A DNA stretch of 64,000 nt. Origin: Hesseltinella vesiculosa. Its lineage: Eukaryota > Mucoromycota > Mucoromycetes > Mucorales > Cunninghamellaceae. The translations under genes and the position numbers were made by a program. Position 1 is the first letter of the stretch; each line of letters begins with the position of its first letter. Shown here one piece after another: positions 11,723 through 23,385 of this stretch. Below the pieces are notes generated by a model. The model saw nothing but the letters and a program-made list of their open reading frames with translations. It did not search any database and had not been told where the DNA came from. The stretch spans positions 62,001 to 126,000 of the forward strand of contig MCGT01000031.1 of NCBI GenBank assembly GCA_002104935.1, read 5' to 3'.

Positions 11723-12926
11723 ATGTCTTACTATCCCAAAATCCATCCTGCCTACCAGCCTATTGTTGACGGCCTCGTAGAAACTGTAGCGGTCAAGAAT
11801 ATTGACTTGAAATCTGTGGACGTCGATGAGATCCGAGAAATCTGCGACTATGTGCCTGAGAATCATGGTTTGCAAATTCCCGACGTCATCTCTGATGAAC
11901 ACACCATCACCGCTGCTGGTTACTCCGTCAAGCTTTATACTTACCGACCCTTAGGCTCAGAAGATAAAATGATCCCTGCCGTGATTTACTTGTAAGGCGA
12001 CCCTTTTGGAGACTTTTATTCTTGGCCGTGCTCATTTTTTAAATAGGCATGGTGGCGGTTGGCTCTTTTTCACTCACAAAAACTATGACCGCGCCATGAA
12101 GGATGTAAGTCGCTGGCATTAAAACGCGGTGTCTGACTTGTCTCTTTTTAGATCACCGTCAAAGCCAACGTGGCCACTGTGTTTGTCGAATATGTGCTCT
12201 CTCCCACAGCCAAATTCCCTGATCCTGTCACGCAATGCTATGAGTCTATTCTCTGGATCCATGAAAATGCTGCCAAATTGAATCTTGATGCCGACAGGTT
12301 GGTCTTAGTTGGCGACTCTCTTGGCTGTAAGTGGCATCCCTCGGTTTTCTTCTTCAGCTAAACCTTTTTTTATATTCTACAGCCAACATGGCCACGAGCA
12401 TCCCCAGTAAGCTAAAAAAAAAAAAAAAAAAAAAAATAAACGGACGAGGCGCTGACCTCTTCTTCCCCCCCCCCCAGTTATGCTGAATGAAAACCAATTG
12501 GGTAATATTGTCAAAGGTGTCGTGATGCTTTATCCCGACATCGATCCAACCAACCGCGATAACCACGAATCTTACGAATTACTGGGCAAAGGCGATTTTG
12601 GATTCAAAGCTGAAGATATGCTGTTTAACCTGCCGCACACCTTGCCCGACTTCCCCACGATCCCAGCTGATTTCCGACTCTCACTGACCAATGCCACCGA
12701 CGACCAACTGAAAGGGCTGCCTCCATTCCTGATTGTCACTGCCGAAACTGATATGTACCGTGGCCCCGGAGAGGACTTTGCTCAGCGGCTGATGAACAAC
12801 GGCGTCGATGTGGCGGCTGTGCGACTGATGGGCGCTGTCCACGGTTACTTGGCCTATTATGTTGAATGTGCTCCTTATCGTCGAACCATTGGCTTCATCG
12901 CCTCTTTTGTCAATGACTTAGTGTAG
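11723..12926 (+). CDS. Alpha/beta hydrolase, HSL (fold-3) family, copy 1
   Basis: Five exons (11723-11991, 12047-12104, 12152-12326, 12383-12406, 12478-12926) give 324 residues. The oxyanion motif HGGGW opens exon 2. The nucleophile elbow GDSLG lies at the end of exon 3. The acid TAETDMYRG and the catalytic histidine in AVHGYLAY lie in the last exon. This is the hormone-sensitive lipase / carboxylesterase fold; the substrate cannot be told. No signal peptide is visible, so it is probably cytosolic. The start aligns with MAYKPKVLPAYRPVV of its paralogue (13024-14298), with which it shares the total length of 324 residues and most intron positions. The intron before exon 5 contains an A22 run and a C10 run. 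Confidence 0.9.
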
Positions 12927-13023
12927 TTGGTTTCCTTTCAGTTCTGTGCAGATTGATCAGCGACGAATAAATGAAACAATTGACTCTCAAGCGCGCTTGA
13001 GCACAGGCTGACTTTTTTTTTAA

Positions 13024-14298
13024 TTACAGCAAGGCGTCTTCTAAAAAGGCTCTGATGATACCGATGGTCATTCTGTATTGCTGAGAGTCGATAGGGAAAG
13101 ACAAGAAAGCGTGGATGGTGCCCATGAGCTGAACAGCTGTGGATGGCACGCCAAGGTCATTCAGCCGTTGTACATAAGCCAGGGCTTCATCACGGTTCAT
13201 GTCGATTTCTGCCGCAATGGCCAGGGTGGGTGGCATGTTTTTGAGCTGCTCATCCGAGGCCAACACTTGAGCTACACGGTAATCCGCTGAAGGCATGTTG
13301 CCAGCGTCTTCAAAGTACCACTCCATAAATGTGTTTTGATGCCCACGCTTCATGCCATAATCGCCGTTGCCAAATTCTGAGGCCGAGTCAAATGAGGTCA
13401 CACTGCAGAAATCCATCACAGCATAGATCAACACCTGAGCTTTAATGATGTGTCCATAATCGTTGTCCTTGAGTTTCACTTTTTCATGAATAAAATGCAG
13501 TGAGCGTCTGATTTTCCTTTTTTGTAAATCCAAGCTTACTGCAAACTGAAGCAGTCATTGCACCTAATATAGAACATGGTCAATATAGAAAGACGTAGCA
13601 AAGATATAAAAAAACGAGCCACGTACCTGGCCCAGAATCACCACCAAGAGCCAGTTTCTCGGGATTGATTTTCAATGCTTCTGCATTTTTGTAGGCCCAC
13701 AGCACTGTTTCATAACATTCGTCAAATTGAGTTGGAAATTTGACTTCGGGGCTGAGGCTGTATTCCAGAAATAAAATGGCCATTTTCGTCTTTACTACAA
13801 GCTAAAGAAAATGGTTAGTTTGATCTGTCATTTCCTCTTTCCTAAAGTTTACCTGCTTCATCAGTTTTTGATAATGCCTAAAGTGATTCATCACGAAGCC
13901 TCCCTGGTTAAAATAAAGTAAGAACCTCGTTGAAAAATCGATTTTTGGCTGTGTCACAGTTTACCCCATGGCTATAGAGAGGAAGGAAAGTAAGCTCCCA
14001 ATTGAAAATCACTTAAGGGAATTGGCAATACTTACACATAGATAAAGCAAGGTAAGATATCATCTTTGGAAGAAGCTGGACGAAGTAAATAGAGCTTGAC
14101 GTCGTGGTCTTGAACCGTGATTGTCATTTCATCGGTGTGGACACCAGGGATATCCTCGCTGGGTGGAGCCAAATCGACCATGGCGCGCATTTGACCGATT
14201 TGCACGTCGCCAAAGGACACGCCAGGGGTATTTTGCATTTGCACCATATGGTCCACCACAGGGCGGTAGGCAGGGAGTACTTTGGGTTTGTAGGCCAT
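13024..14298 (-). CDS. Alpha/beta hydrolase, HSL family, copy 2 (GDSGP elbow, 7-nt microexon)
   Basis: Six exons: 14298-14036, 13971-13965, 13903-13853, 13801-13627, 13563-13540 and 13478-13024. They give 324 residues, the same as copy 1, and all phases agree. Exon 2 is a 7-nt microexon (CCATGGG). It supplies the histidine and first glycine of the HGGG oxyanion motif and splits what is a single 58-nt exon in copy 1. The nucleophile elbow reads GGDSGPG, so the final glycine of G-x-S-x-G is proline. The acid (EIDMNRDE) and histidine (TIHAFLSF) remain. The two genes are tail to tail, about 100 bp apart, and look like an inverted duplication. Whether copy 2 is still an active esterase is doubtful. 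Confidence 0.85.
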
Positions 14299-14753
14299 TG
14301 TTTTAAAGCTTCGATTTCTTGATTTAAAAAGCGTGGATCAGCGAAGCTGGGAAGAAAAAGGTTAAAAATTAAAAAAAAAAAAATACCCATTTATACCTGC
14401 AGAGCGGGCATCTGAGTCCTTGGCCGTCAGTGTTGCCTGCCAAGTTTCTTGTGTTGCTGGTCAGCACGTGCTCTACTCTTTGTCTTCTTTTTCTCCCATT
14501 TGCTGCCAAGATTCGTGGCAAAATCAGAACACTACCGTTTTCATTACCTCTCCAACCTGTTTGAATATCCTTGGTAGTTGAGCTTGATCCTGTTAAAAAA
14601 AAAAGTGCACATTTGTATTGACGGAGGACAACGTCGTGAAACCACTATGGAATTACAAAAAAGAGGTAATGTGACCGATGGCAGCACATGAATTGCATTC
14701 TAGTGCAAATGTTTATTTCCAAGAAGAATATCAAAAGTTTAGCCTAGAGAGGT

Positions 14754-16330
14754 TTACTTTTGATGAGAGAGTTCAACGGCAAAACCAACAGCAACCTTGG
14801 CAAATTCTTTCATATGATCAAACGACAGCTTATCCAGGGTGTCTTCCGAGGTATGGATGTAGTGGTTGGATTCGCCAAATTCACTTTCAATGGTGAATGC
14901 AGAGGGATAGCCAGCTTTGCGCCATGACGCGTGATCTGAAGAAAGAAAGTGCGTGTGAGAGTAAGTCAATATGGTAACCATGGCTGGATTTGGAGCGCTT
15001 CCTTACCACTGCAAGCATAGCCACACTTTGTTTCAACGTAGTTGATATCCGCATAAGTGTCAACCATGGTCTTGAGGAAGCCAGTGAGCTGCCAGATAAA
15101 AAAAAAAAAAAAAGAGGTGTTTAAATTTCTGCTACTGCTCTCAGCTGTGAATGCCTTACGTTGTCATCAACATGATCAGTCACCACACCAATGACTTCGC
15201 CATTGGAGCCGATGTAGCCTGTCATATCGTTTTGGAGCATAGCAATCACTTCACGACCTTTGGATTGATAGTCGCTGGCAACGTCTTGGCTGCCCAAAAG
15301 ACCAGCTTCTTCGGCGCTGTACCAATGGAATTCGACAGGGCGTTCAGGGTGGAAACCGTTTTCAACCAACGAACGGAAAGCTTCCAAAATCGTGACTGTG
15401 CCACTGCCATCATCCTAACCTCCCCACACAAAACGTAAAAAGAAGGGTGAGCCAAGGAAACATGAGAAGTCCATGCAAAATGAGAAAAATCTTACGTCAG
15501 CTCCGGGTGATCGGCCAAAGTAAGGCAGCCACATGTTGACTGAATCTTGATGAGCACCGACAATCACCACCTGGTTTTCCAACGAGGCATCGGTACCTTC
15601 GAAGCGAGCAATGATGGAGAATTGATCCCACTATAGGAGAAAAAAAAGTGAGTGACCCCTGCTTCCCCCTATCTCACGTGAGCAGATACTTACTTCGTGC
15701 TTGAATTTGCGCACTGTGATATAATCCGTGGTGTCGGCTAATTGACTGATTTGACCATGCAACCATTCGGCAGATTGGGCGCCCCATTTGGTCTTGTAGT
15801 GACGGGTGTGAAAGTCAGAAAAGGTTTGGAGATTGTCATGCATGTTTTGGGTGGTCAGGTTGCCAATGAAAGGAGCCACTTCATCTTGGTAGTGGGCAGC
15901 AGTAGGGAACACAGCTAAAGAAGAGGATTGTGAGCCCCGGTTTATTCGACGCCATTCGTGTTACTGCTTGCGTAACCTATTTTGGCAATTTTTACCGGAA
16001 TGGCTCACCAGGGAAGAGACTGGCGCAAGTTCTTCATGTTCGGTGATGTCCATGTACTTGATGCCAGCACGCATAAGTGCATCAATATCGTCTTGTGTCA
16101 TCCATTTGGCAGGCGAATCTTCACTGTCAGGTTATAAGGGGGGAGAAGGGTTAGGCACAGGGTATAAGGGAATTTATTTTTTTTCTACTGCTATTGTACC
16201 TGTACTGAATAAGGCGCTGCTCAGGTTCGTCATGTTTGAACACACGCAACTGATCAAAAGGTGTAGGGAAGGCTTTGACCAAGGCACTGGAGGCAATCAA
16301 AGAGAGAGTAGCAAGAATAGCGGTTTTCAT
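14754..16330 (-). CDS. Secreted M28-family leucine aminopeptidase
   Basis: Seven exons (16330-16200, 16123-15996, 15914-15694, 15630-15496, 15414-15160, 15088-15007, 14935-14754) give 377 residues. A signal peptide is clear ([20 protein letters not shown]). A propeptide-like stretch includes [20 protein letters not shown]. The co-catalytic zinc site is complete: GAHQDS (H187), [18 protein letters not shown] (general base and ligand), QNDMTGY and the final histidine in [11 protein letters not shown]. This is the Aeromonas/Lap1-type architecture. Expected role: extracellular removal of N-terminal residues during protein nutrition. A putative Cys pair (CGYACSD) near the C-terminal third fits a secreted protein. 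Confidence 0.95.
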
Positions 16331-16617
16331 ATTGTACTTATTTTTTTAACTAGAAAGAAAAAGAACAGAAAGATAAAAAAGCGTGGGTGAGAAAGAAAAA
16401 AAAGAGGGCATTTTGTGCCCTGTTCATCAGGACCAATGAAAAGGCAGCGCTTGTTGCATTGGCGTCATCATTGCAAACAAAGCTCGATTTATTTCCATTT
16501 GTTATCGGCCAATGTAAGTAGAGCATATAAAAGAAAAATGGGGTATACATAATCTTTCTCATTTACGAGAGAGGGAGAGATAAGGCCAATACAGTGAAAA
16601 ATGTGAGCCAAACCACT

Positions 16618-17105
16618 CTACTTGCTGGCAATGCTGGCGAGGTGCTCATCCAGTTGTTTTTCAATGACGCGTATGGTATTCTCCAGGCCCATCTGAGCTC
16701 GTTCCACCTCTTTGATGCTGCTTGAAGTATCTGCTTCCAAATCCTTCATTTCGTTCAAGGTTATCAGATAGCTCTTGACAAGTTGCCCGCACTGTTCGCT
16801 GCAATCCTTCTCTTCCTTGAGATCTTCCAGTAGCTTGTTCAAATCAATTGCCTTGTCCATTGGTGCTGGTCGGTCTAGTGATTAGTAAGAACAAAATGAA
16901 GGTAGTAAGAAAAAACTGTGGAGGTTTGGGCAAAAATAAGTAAACAGCCGTTACCTGATGGCACTGTCAGGTTGATGTTTTCATCTTTGATGAACTGATC
17001 GATACCCGCGACAGTTTCTTTACCATTAGATGCTTTGATGTTGCTTATAATGGTATCCAAAGAAAGCAATGGTTGTGGCTGCGGCTGCACTTTCGAAGAA
17101 GCCAT
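16618..17105 (-). CDS. Small coiled-coil protein, unrecognised
   Basis: Two exons (17105-16955, 16874-16618) give 135 residues. The N-terminus is Gln/Pro rich (MASSKVQPQPQPLLSLDTII). Residues about 55-130 form a charged heptad-like helix (KLLEDLKEEKDCSEQCGQLV, then EVERAQMGLENTIRVIEKQL). Size and layout resemble small subunits of trafficking or kinetochore complexes, but no family signature lets me choose. Upstream (17106-17300) is an A/T-rich promoter with no other gene. Confidence 0.7.
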
Positions 17106-17379
17106 AGCAAAAAGAAAAGAAAACGAGGTGACGGAAAAGAAAAATGATGGCGGCTGTGGTTTTTTTTTTCTAGTCACCAATCGCGGGAAAGAAAAATCAT
17201 CCCAAACCTTGTGTGTGCTTGTCAGCCTTCTGCTTGTTCCCTCCATAGCCTTCTGCTTTTTCCTTCTGTACGAGAGAGATGTCACTTATTTCAAAGTCAT
17301 TTCTGATCAATTTGCAATTGTATACAAAATTTGGAGAGGATTGATATTAGCAAATTTGCACAGTGCTTTTTAACCAGAT

Positions 17380-17660
17380 CACCTAGGGGGGTGTCTGGCA
17401 AAAATGGCCGATTATTTTATTTTTTTAGCTGAAGAATCGGAGGAACGAAAACGAAACTGATCAAAAGTTGGCTGGGCGACCTTCATCAATCGACCTGCAT
17501 TTTTCAGCGCCATCATCCTTCATGCATTTGCGCACTTGTGCAAAATTTCAATTAGATCCCATCATTCAAAAAGTGCTGTGTACCATTGCTTTTTTTTTTT
17601 TTCAAAATGGAGGGGAGAAACAGATGGTCAAATTCAACTTCCGCACAATGCGTTCCAACA
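17380..17660 (+). repeat. Dispersed repeat, copy A
   Basis: About 280 bp that aligns, with scattered differences, to 60955-61235 in the same orientation. Shared landmarks include CAAAAGTTGGCTGGGCG, TTTTTTAGCTG and a terminal TTCCGCAC(A/T)ATGC. There is no open frame and no terminal repeat I could see. It is probably a non-autonomous element or a remnant of one. The rest of 17106-18544 shows no gene. Confidence 0.65.
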
Positions 17661-18544
17661 ACCCATCAGAATTGAATTCGCTGGCCAACAGGCAGGCGCC
17701 ACTCACATCGCATGCAACTCAAGAAAATCTTAGCTGGACAGGACAGTCCTTGGCGATACATAAAAGGAGGGGATATATTCCTCTCTTGAGGGGTTGGTAT
17801 CTGCTTGGCGTGGGGCGTCGATGGGTCTTCATGATGAATATTATTTTTCCTCGTGGGCATCCATGCCTTACGCTGGTAAAGTAAACATGTAAATCTCCAC
17901 ACTCCATGCTCTGTATCACTTGGTCTTTTTTTTTTTTTTTGTTAGTATTGTACTTGAACGTCTTCTTACTAGCCATCACGTCCTTTTTTTTTCTCTCTCG
18001 CCGCTCCCCCCTATCAAATGAATCGACCTGAGAAGAAAAAATCGGCCGTTTTCACCATGGAACTCTCGTGAGATCTGATCAAAGTCATGGTGCAAATATG
18101 TTCTAAATAGATTTGCTCCAAACTTTGCATACGATTGCAAAGTGATCAGAAGTGACTTTAACAGAAATGACAACTCACTCATACAGTGGGAAGAGGTAGA
18201 AGACTGAACAAACATGCGTTCAATTGATTTAGCACGCACTTATTTTTACGATCCAGCGCGATTCACCTGCTAGAAAATCACGGTTCAGATAAAAACTGGG
18301 ATAAGCCTCTACCAAGTAATCCTAATCTGTTCCTATGTCGCCAGTTGCCTCTCCCTATGTCGTGTCTGTTCAAGTCATCGATTTCTTGTTTCAACGTAGC
18401 TGTATTTGATTTGGCTCGTTATGTAGAAACCGTTATGGTGAGGGTTGATTGCTTGGTTTATTGATGACAGGTTTGGTGGTTGTGGTAGACGAGGATGAAC
18501 ATAATATGCAAGGTAAAATATAAGCAGAGTGGGATAAAAAAAAT

Positions 18545-19442
18545 TTACAAGGAGCCCGTCACTGTCAAAATGTCATTCACCTCGGTAATGCTAAAAGATA
18601 TTACGAGTGAGTCACAGCCCTGATGTCAGCCACCCAACATTCGTCACTTACTCGACAACGGTAAATTCCAAGGACCCATCGTCACCACCAATTCTAGCGC
18701 CTGAGGACTTGGTCACCCATTCACCGTTTTGAGATTTATTGCGGGTTTCTTGATCTTCCGATTGCTCTTCCTCGTCCTCATCGTGGTTCTCAGATGTCGA
18801 CCATTCGTACTTTTCGGAGAGGTTAGAGCGAGGGATAGAGGCGTTGAATGTGCCGTATATCAACAAACCGACGTGATCCTGCGACTGTAAACTGATACGG
18901 CCAACTGAATGGTAAAAAATAGTTCAGCTCGTTTGATATCCTGTCGGCTGTTTTGCAGCAACGAAATTGTCACTTGCCTAGTTTACTGCCTTTCTTGGGT
19001 CGCCACACCAGAAGTTTGGCTGTAATAAAAAAGTGACAAAAGGGGGAATCATACAAGACTTGACCATTCTTGTTCTGCAGCTCAACATCGGAATGGGCCA
19101 GCACAATCCCATCCACTTCAGCAACGTACCTAGAAAGAAGGGAGAGAAAGCGTCAGGAAGTGGTAACACCTCTTTTTTTTCCTGCTCGCATCCTATTGCA
19201 AGGAAGACAACTTACTTCATCAAAAAAGCATTCAAGGTTTCATTGACACCGTCCATCGTCTTGCCATTCCACATGGGAGCAAGGTGCACGTATAAACGGA
19301 TCGACACTTCCGAGAATGCCGAATCCTTGCTGGCCTTGTCGTCTTTGCCGTGTGAGACATGAACAATGCCCGAAGACTTGTGCTTCTTTTTCGACTTTTC
19401 ATCGCTGTGCTTATGTTTCCTCTTCTTTTCGATACTGGGCAT
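18545..19442 (-). CDS. RNA polymerase I subunit RPA43
   Basis: Four exons (19442-19216, 19129-18978, 18904-18652, 18590-18545) give 225 residues. A Lys-rich N-terminus (KKRKHKHSDEKSKKKHKSSG) precedes the RPB7-like N-terminal fold (VSIRLYVHLAPMWNGKTMDG, LLVWRPKKGSKL). The OB-fold part follows (GRISLQSQDHVGLLIYGTFN, ASIPRSNL) with an acidic insertion. Ends DGSLEFTVV|DITEVNDILTVTGSL, as in Rpa43/POLR1F. It stabilises the RPA14/RPA43 stalk of Pol I and contacts Rrn3. The intron between exons 2 and 3 uses a GC donor (TAG|GCAAGTGAC). A truncated copy is at 37.03-37.55 kb. Confidence 0.9.
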
Positions 19443-19587
19443 GTTGTTCAATCGATATTAATAAAAAAAAGAAGAAAGACAAAGAGGTGACAGAAGGATA
19501 AAAAAAAAAAAAAAGTGGCTTGTCCAACCGCCGCTCAACCGATCGCCATTGCCCAATTTTGCATGACGATGACCTCTAATTTTTATT

Positions 19588-22442
19588 TTATACGTCTTGC
19601 AGTGCTAAAGGGCTTATCCTATTTATAATGTGGGTACAATAGGTATAAACAGGTGCATTTTCTTTTTTCACAAGCGTCAGACAGGTCTGCAGCAGTCGGG
19701 CGAGCGTTGCTTTCGCCAGAGGGGAGGTGGTATCCAAAGAAAAGAAATGGGCCAATGGCTCATACAGCATGGGTTGCTGTAGCAGGCTGGAGCGAAGTTG
19801 TTGCCGACGAGGAGATTGGGTAGCCACATTATCGAGCACAACAAGATCCAGGAACCGAAGCACTCGGTAGGCAAGCACGTTGATGTTGCGTGCATCGATG
19901 GCAACAACCTTGGTACCTTCGGCGACCAGGCACTCGTCCAGCTCTGACCAGTCATATTTGGTGCCATCCATTACATCGCTGGTGTCCATTGCTTCCTGGT
20001 CAGGTCGCTGTTCCATCGTTTGCAATCGTAGTTCCTCGATGCATACCAGCACAGTATCCAGGATATGTGCGACTACAGGTTCGATCCAGGGGTCGCTGAG
20101 CTGGTCAAGCAGCAAGTTCAGCATCTTTGCCCCATGTGGTAAATCCGACAAAATGAGCATGTCAAGTAAACGAGGCAAATAATCAGGTGCAGACGACGCC
20201 AGGCCGGCTTGCAGGAGCTGCTTCATCATTTGCTTGACGATGACAGAGCCACAGGCAAATGCACCGAGACATTTTAGCAGGCATGGTATGGTGATCGTCA
20301 ACTCGCGACGTTCGTTGGTCCACAGGTCGAGCCAGCAATCAGTCAAGGCTTGCTGGGATGCTGCGCTTGGTAACGCCGAGATTGCTTGCACAAGTGATAT
20401 CATGCCCGAGCACTGAACAGTCACTAGGGTATGTTGCTCTACCAGAAACAGCCAATGACCGTCTTGACTAGGTGTTTTTCCATGCAGTGTGCTTTTCAGG
20501 GAGGACTCAGCTGTAGGCTTCGAGGAAGGATCGTCACCGTCGCCGTTGTGGCCAACCCAGGTACGGAGGAGCCAGACGTCCTGTTGGGCAGTTAGAATGT
20601 CATTGAAGAGCTCGATGGCCAGAGGGTGGCGGTGAGCAGCCAAGCGCACAATGACTTGGATCATATGCTGATTGACAAGAAAGCTGTATTTCGTTTGGGG
20701 ACGAAGTTGTCCAGACTGTTGCAAATAAGAAATAAATTTCTTGACGACAGTAGCAGACTTGGTTTCAAAGAGCTGGATCAGGACTTGGACATCGGGGTGG
20801 GGTGCACCAAAGAAGGTATTGAACAGGCCGACGACATTAGCCCGATATTTGACCTTGCCTACAGCAAACAGACGGCTGATGGTGCGATCAGAGGACCGGG
20901 TAAGTAGTAGCGGCACAAGCGTCGAGGCAAATGTTGGTAAAGTTTCACTGCCAAAGATTGGCAGCAGTCGCAAGTAGGCTGGTGATGATTTTAACGGATC
21001 TCCATCGCATTGATCGTTGTTGGCCTCATCAATTAGCCAGGCAACAAAGGGGGTAAGCAGCACCGGTGGGGCAAGCTGCACACAATCCACCAGCCAAGAG
21101 CTATCGTCTGGCATCTTCAGCACCGACATTTGCTTCAGGATAGTCAGCAATCGCGGAACTATGAGCTTTGTGTAGTCGTAGTTAGCAAATGTGTCGACAT
21201 CGGTGATGCTCAAAAGCTGATCTGGCGAACTATCGACGCAAGTGGCCTGAGCGAACCGGAAGACACGCAAAAACGCATAAAATGGTGCCACGTGTGGTTG
21301 ATAGTTGTTGTTGTGGCAGATTTTGATCATACGGTCGACAATGATTTTCCGGTGGATCTCGTACGGGTTGATGATGGCCCACTGTGCAAGCACAAGATCC
21401 AAAACGGTTTGCTCGTGTCTTGGGTATTGCATGTTCAGCAGGTCATTCAGCTGCTCATCAAACGCTTCGCGCCCCAGTTTCACTGCTTGGGATTGCCAAA
21501 GATCCAGTCCAAGTTGCACAAGAGCAATTCGGTCATCAGCTTTAACGGGTATATCAACAGCAAGGTTGGTGGCTAGCGGGTGATCTTCGATTGGCGGCCG
21601 GGCTGGAGTGACAAGAAAGGGAGGGGTTAGTGCCTGCCTTTGAGGGTAATGAAGTTGAGCTTACGTGTTCCTTTTTGAAGAACAGAGTGGAATTTTTCTT
21701 TGAGAAATGCAAATGCAGGTTGATAGAGCAAGCGGTGAAAGGTGGACTTGCCCATGATGAAATCCAACTCTGTGAAGGCTGGCTTCAGGCGAGATGCACC
21801 AAGGCGGGTGAGCGTTTGTTGGAATCCTTTCAGCTTCGTGTTGCCTATTTCAGCTGCCGTTTTACGAAAGTCGATGGTATCGCAACGTTGGCTGAGAAAA
21901 GTCATGTAAGCTGGTACTAGGTGAGAAGAAGTAGGGTCGAGATAGCATAAGGTCAGCCACAGGTGTTTGTTGATTCGCGGATTGTTCATTTGAATAAAAC
22001 AAACGATGGCCGTGCCCCAGGTGTCAACGTCGACGGTTGGACGCTGCTTGATCCCCAGGACCATTCCGTATAGCTGATAAGGGATGGCGTCGTCATGTTT
22101 GCTTGCCAGCAGGAGCCATGTGGCGGGATCCAAGTGGTGAGGGAATGACGTTATCCAGGTCAGACCAAACTTGTTGGCCAGGCCCAGCATGCATGACCGC
22201 AAGCAAGTAAGAGTGAGATTGTCGGTCGTGCTTTTATCTGATTTATTCAGGTAATCGATCGACAGCAGCAAACGGCATACCAGATCAAAGTAAACGTACG
22301 CCTGCTGTGGACTGGCTGGATATTCAAAGTTACATTCCTTGAGCGCCAGCTTCTTTTCTTGGCTCGTCTTGGTCAGTAAGTCGCGTAAATCCTTAACTGT
22401 CAATGCTGGATCACCTTGATTCAGCAAGTTTGAGAGATCCAT
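19588..22442 (-). CDS. Large helical-repeat protein, unrecognised
   Basis: Two exons (22442-21665, 21602-19588) give 930 residues. The chain is almost entirely amphipathic helices rich in Leu, with HEAT/ARM-like pacing (for example TYAH-free runs such as LLDMLILSDLPHGAKMLNLL). There is a short acidic loop (MEQRPDQEAMDTSD) before the last 120 residues. No signal peptide, membrane segment or catalytic motif. Size and build suggest a scaffold subunit of a large complex; subunits of Integrator or Mediator were considered but no signature supports either. The start ATG at 22442 follows a T-rich upstream region. Neighbours give no functional clue. Confidence 0.75.
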
Positions 22443-22544
22443 TGAGCATCTGTCGTTTTGATAAAGTGCTATCTCACGCTTAAAATGTAGGTGGAAAAAA
22501 AAAAAGGTGAGGAGTGCAAAAAAAAAAAAAAAAAAAGTTTTTTG

Positions 22545-22781
22545 CTCTCTTCTCATTTTATATCCCCAATTGACCTCTGATCATGCCAAAACTTTGTGTG
22601 ATTTGCAATCAGAACAAGGCAGTGCTGAAACGACCCAAGACAGGACAGCAGATCTGTCAAGAATGATTTTACTATGTGTTTGAAACCGAAATCCACAATA
22701 CGATCATGGACGCAAAACTGTTCAAGCGGGGTGAACGAGTCGCCATTGGTGCCAGTGGAGGAAAGGACTCGACAGTGTATT
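22545..22781 (+). pseudogene. 5' fragment of CTU1 (duplicate)
   Basis: Near-identical to 31010-31243, covering the upstream CATTTTATATCCCCAATTGA segment, the start codon (22583) and the first 66 or so codons up to the PP-loop. Codon 28, Cys in the intact gene, is TGA here. Homology stops abruptly after SGGKDSTV, and unrelated sequence that runs into the end of a Fanzor fragment begins at once. A recent partial duplication, judging by the few differences. Confidence 0.93.
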
Positions 22782-22866
22782 AAATAGGCAAAGGAAAAGC
22801 AAAGAGAAGAGGAGAAGTAAAAAAAATAGATATAAACATAAAAAAGGACGAGGACAGAAGAAGAGA

Positions 22867-23385
22867 TCAGCGGGGGGGAGGAGGAAGTTGAGGGCGCTGG
22901 TAAATGGGAGGGACAGCACGAGCAGGACTACGGAGACCCAGCAAGATGTTCCGCATGTTGCAGCATGCGAGCACATCACGGTTCCAATGATAGCCTTGGA
23001 CTTGGAGGCCATCCATGGCTAACGCCGAAACACAGTGGGTGCAGCTACATCAAGTAAATAAATAAAGATGAGAAAATGGGCATGATGAACAGCAAATAAG
23101 TGCTTACCGCAGCAAACCCCAACAACGCACAAATGCGAACTGGGCTCTGCGGAAGGGCCGTGGGTTCTCCACTTGGAGGTAGGGTCGGAGTCTTGTGGGG
23201 CTTTGGCAGGTGGGGCAAATCTTGGAGGTGTTGTACTCGTCCAGCAAGTACACTTCGAGATGCTCATGGGCAAGCATCCTGCACATGCCGATGCCACGGA
23301 CGGGTGCGTGGAAGCGCATGCTTCCTGCCGACCAGTCACCAAGGATGAACACCGCATCTTGTGTAAAATCTCGTTTCGAGGAATG
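22867..23385 (-). pseudogene. C-terminal fragment of a Fanzor-type (TnpB-like) nuclease
   Basis: Two exons (about 23385-23108 and 23044-22867) encode the C-terminal RuvC/zinc-ribbon part of a Fanzor. Landmarks: VFILGDWSAGSMRFHAPVRG, the relocated glutamate in LLDEYNTSKICPTC, VENPRPFRR, CWGLLRCTHC (second zinc pair) and HWNRDVLACCNMRNIL with the third RuvC aspartate. It ends LRSPARAVPPIYQRP then a proline run and stop. The N-terminal two thirds, including RuvC-I, are absent. The fragment is fused at about 23385 to an unrelated resolvase-like gene. It differs clearly from the Fanzor at 25.3 kb and so represents another lineage. Non-functional as it stands. Confidence 0.85.

Noticed and set aside
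13478..13563. Frameshift in hydrolase copy 2
   Set aside because: An apparent off-by-one disappeared when the acceptor CATGAAAAAG (exon start 13478) was used. The protein then has the same length as copy 1.
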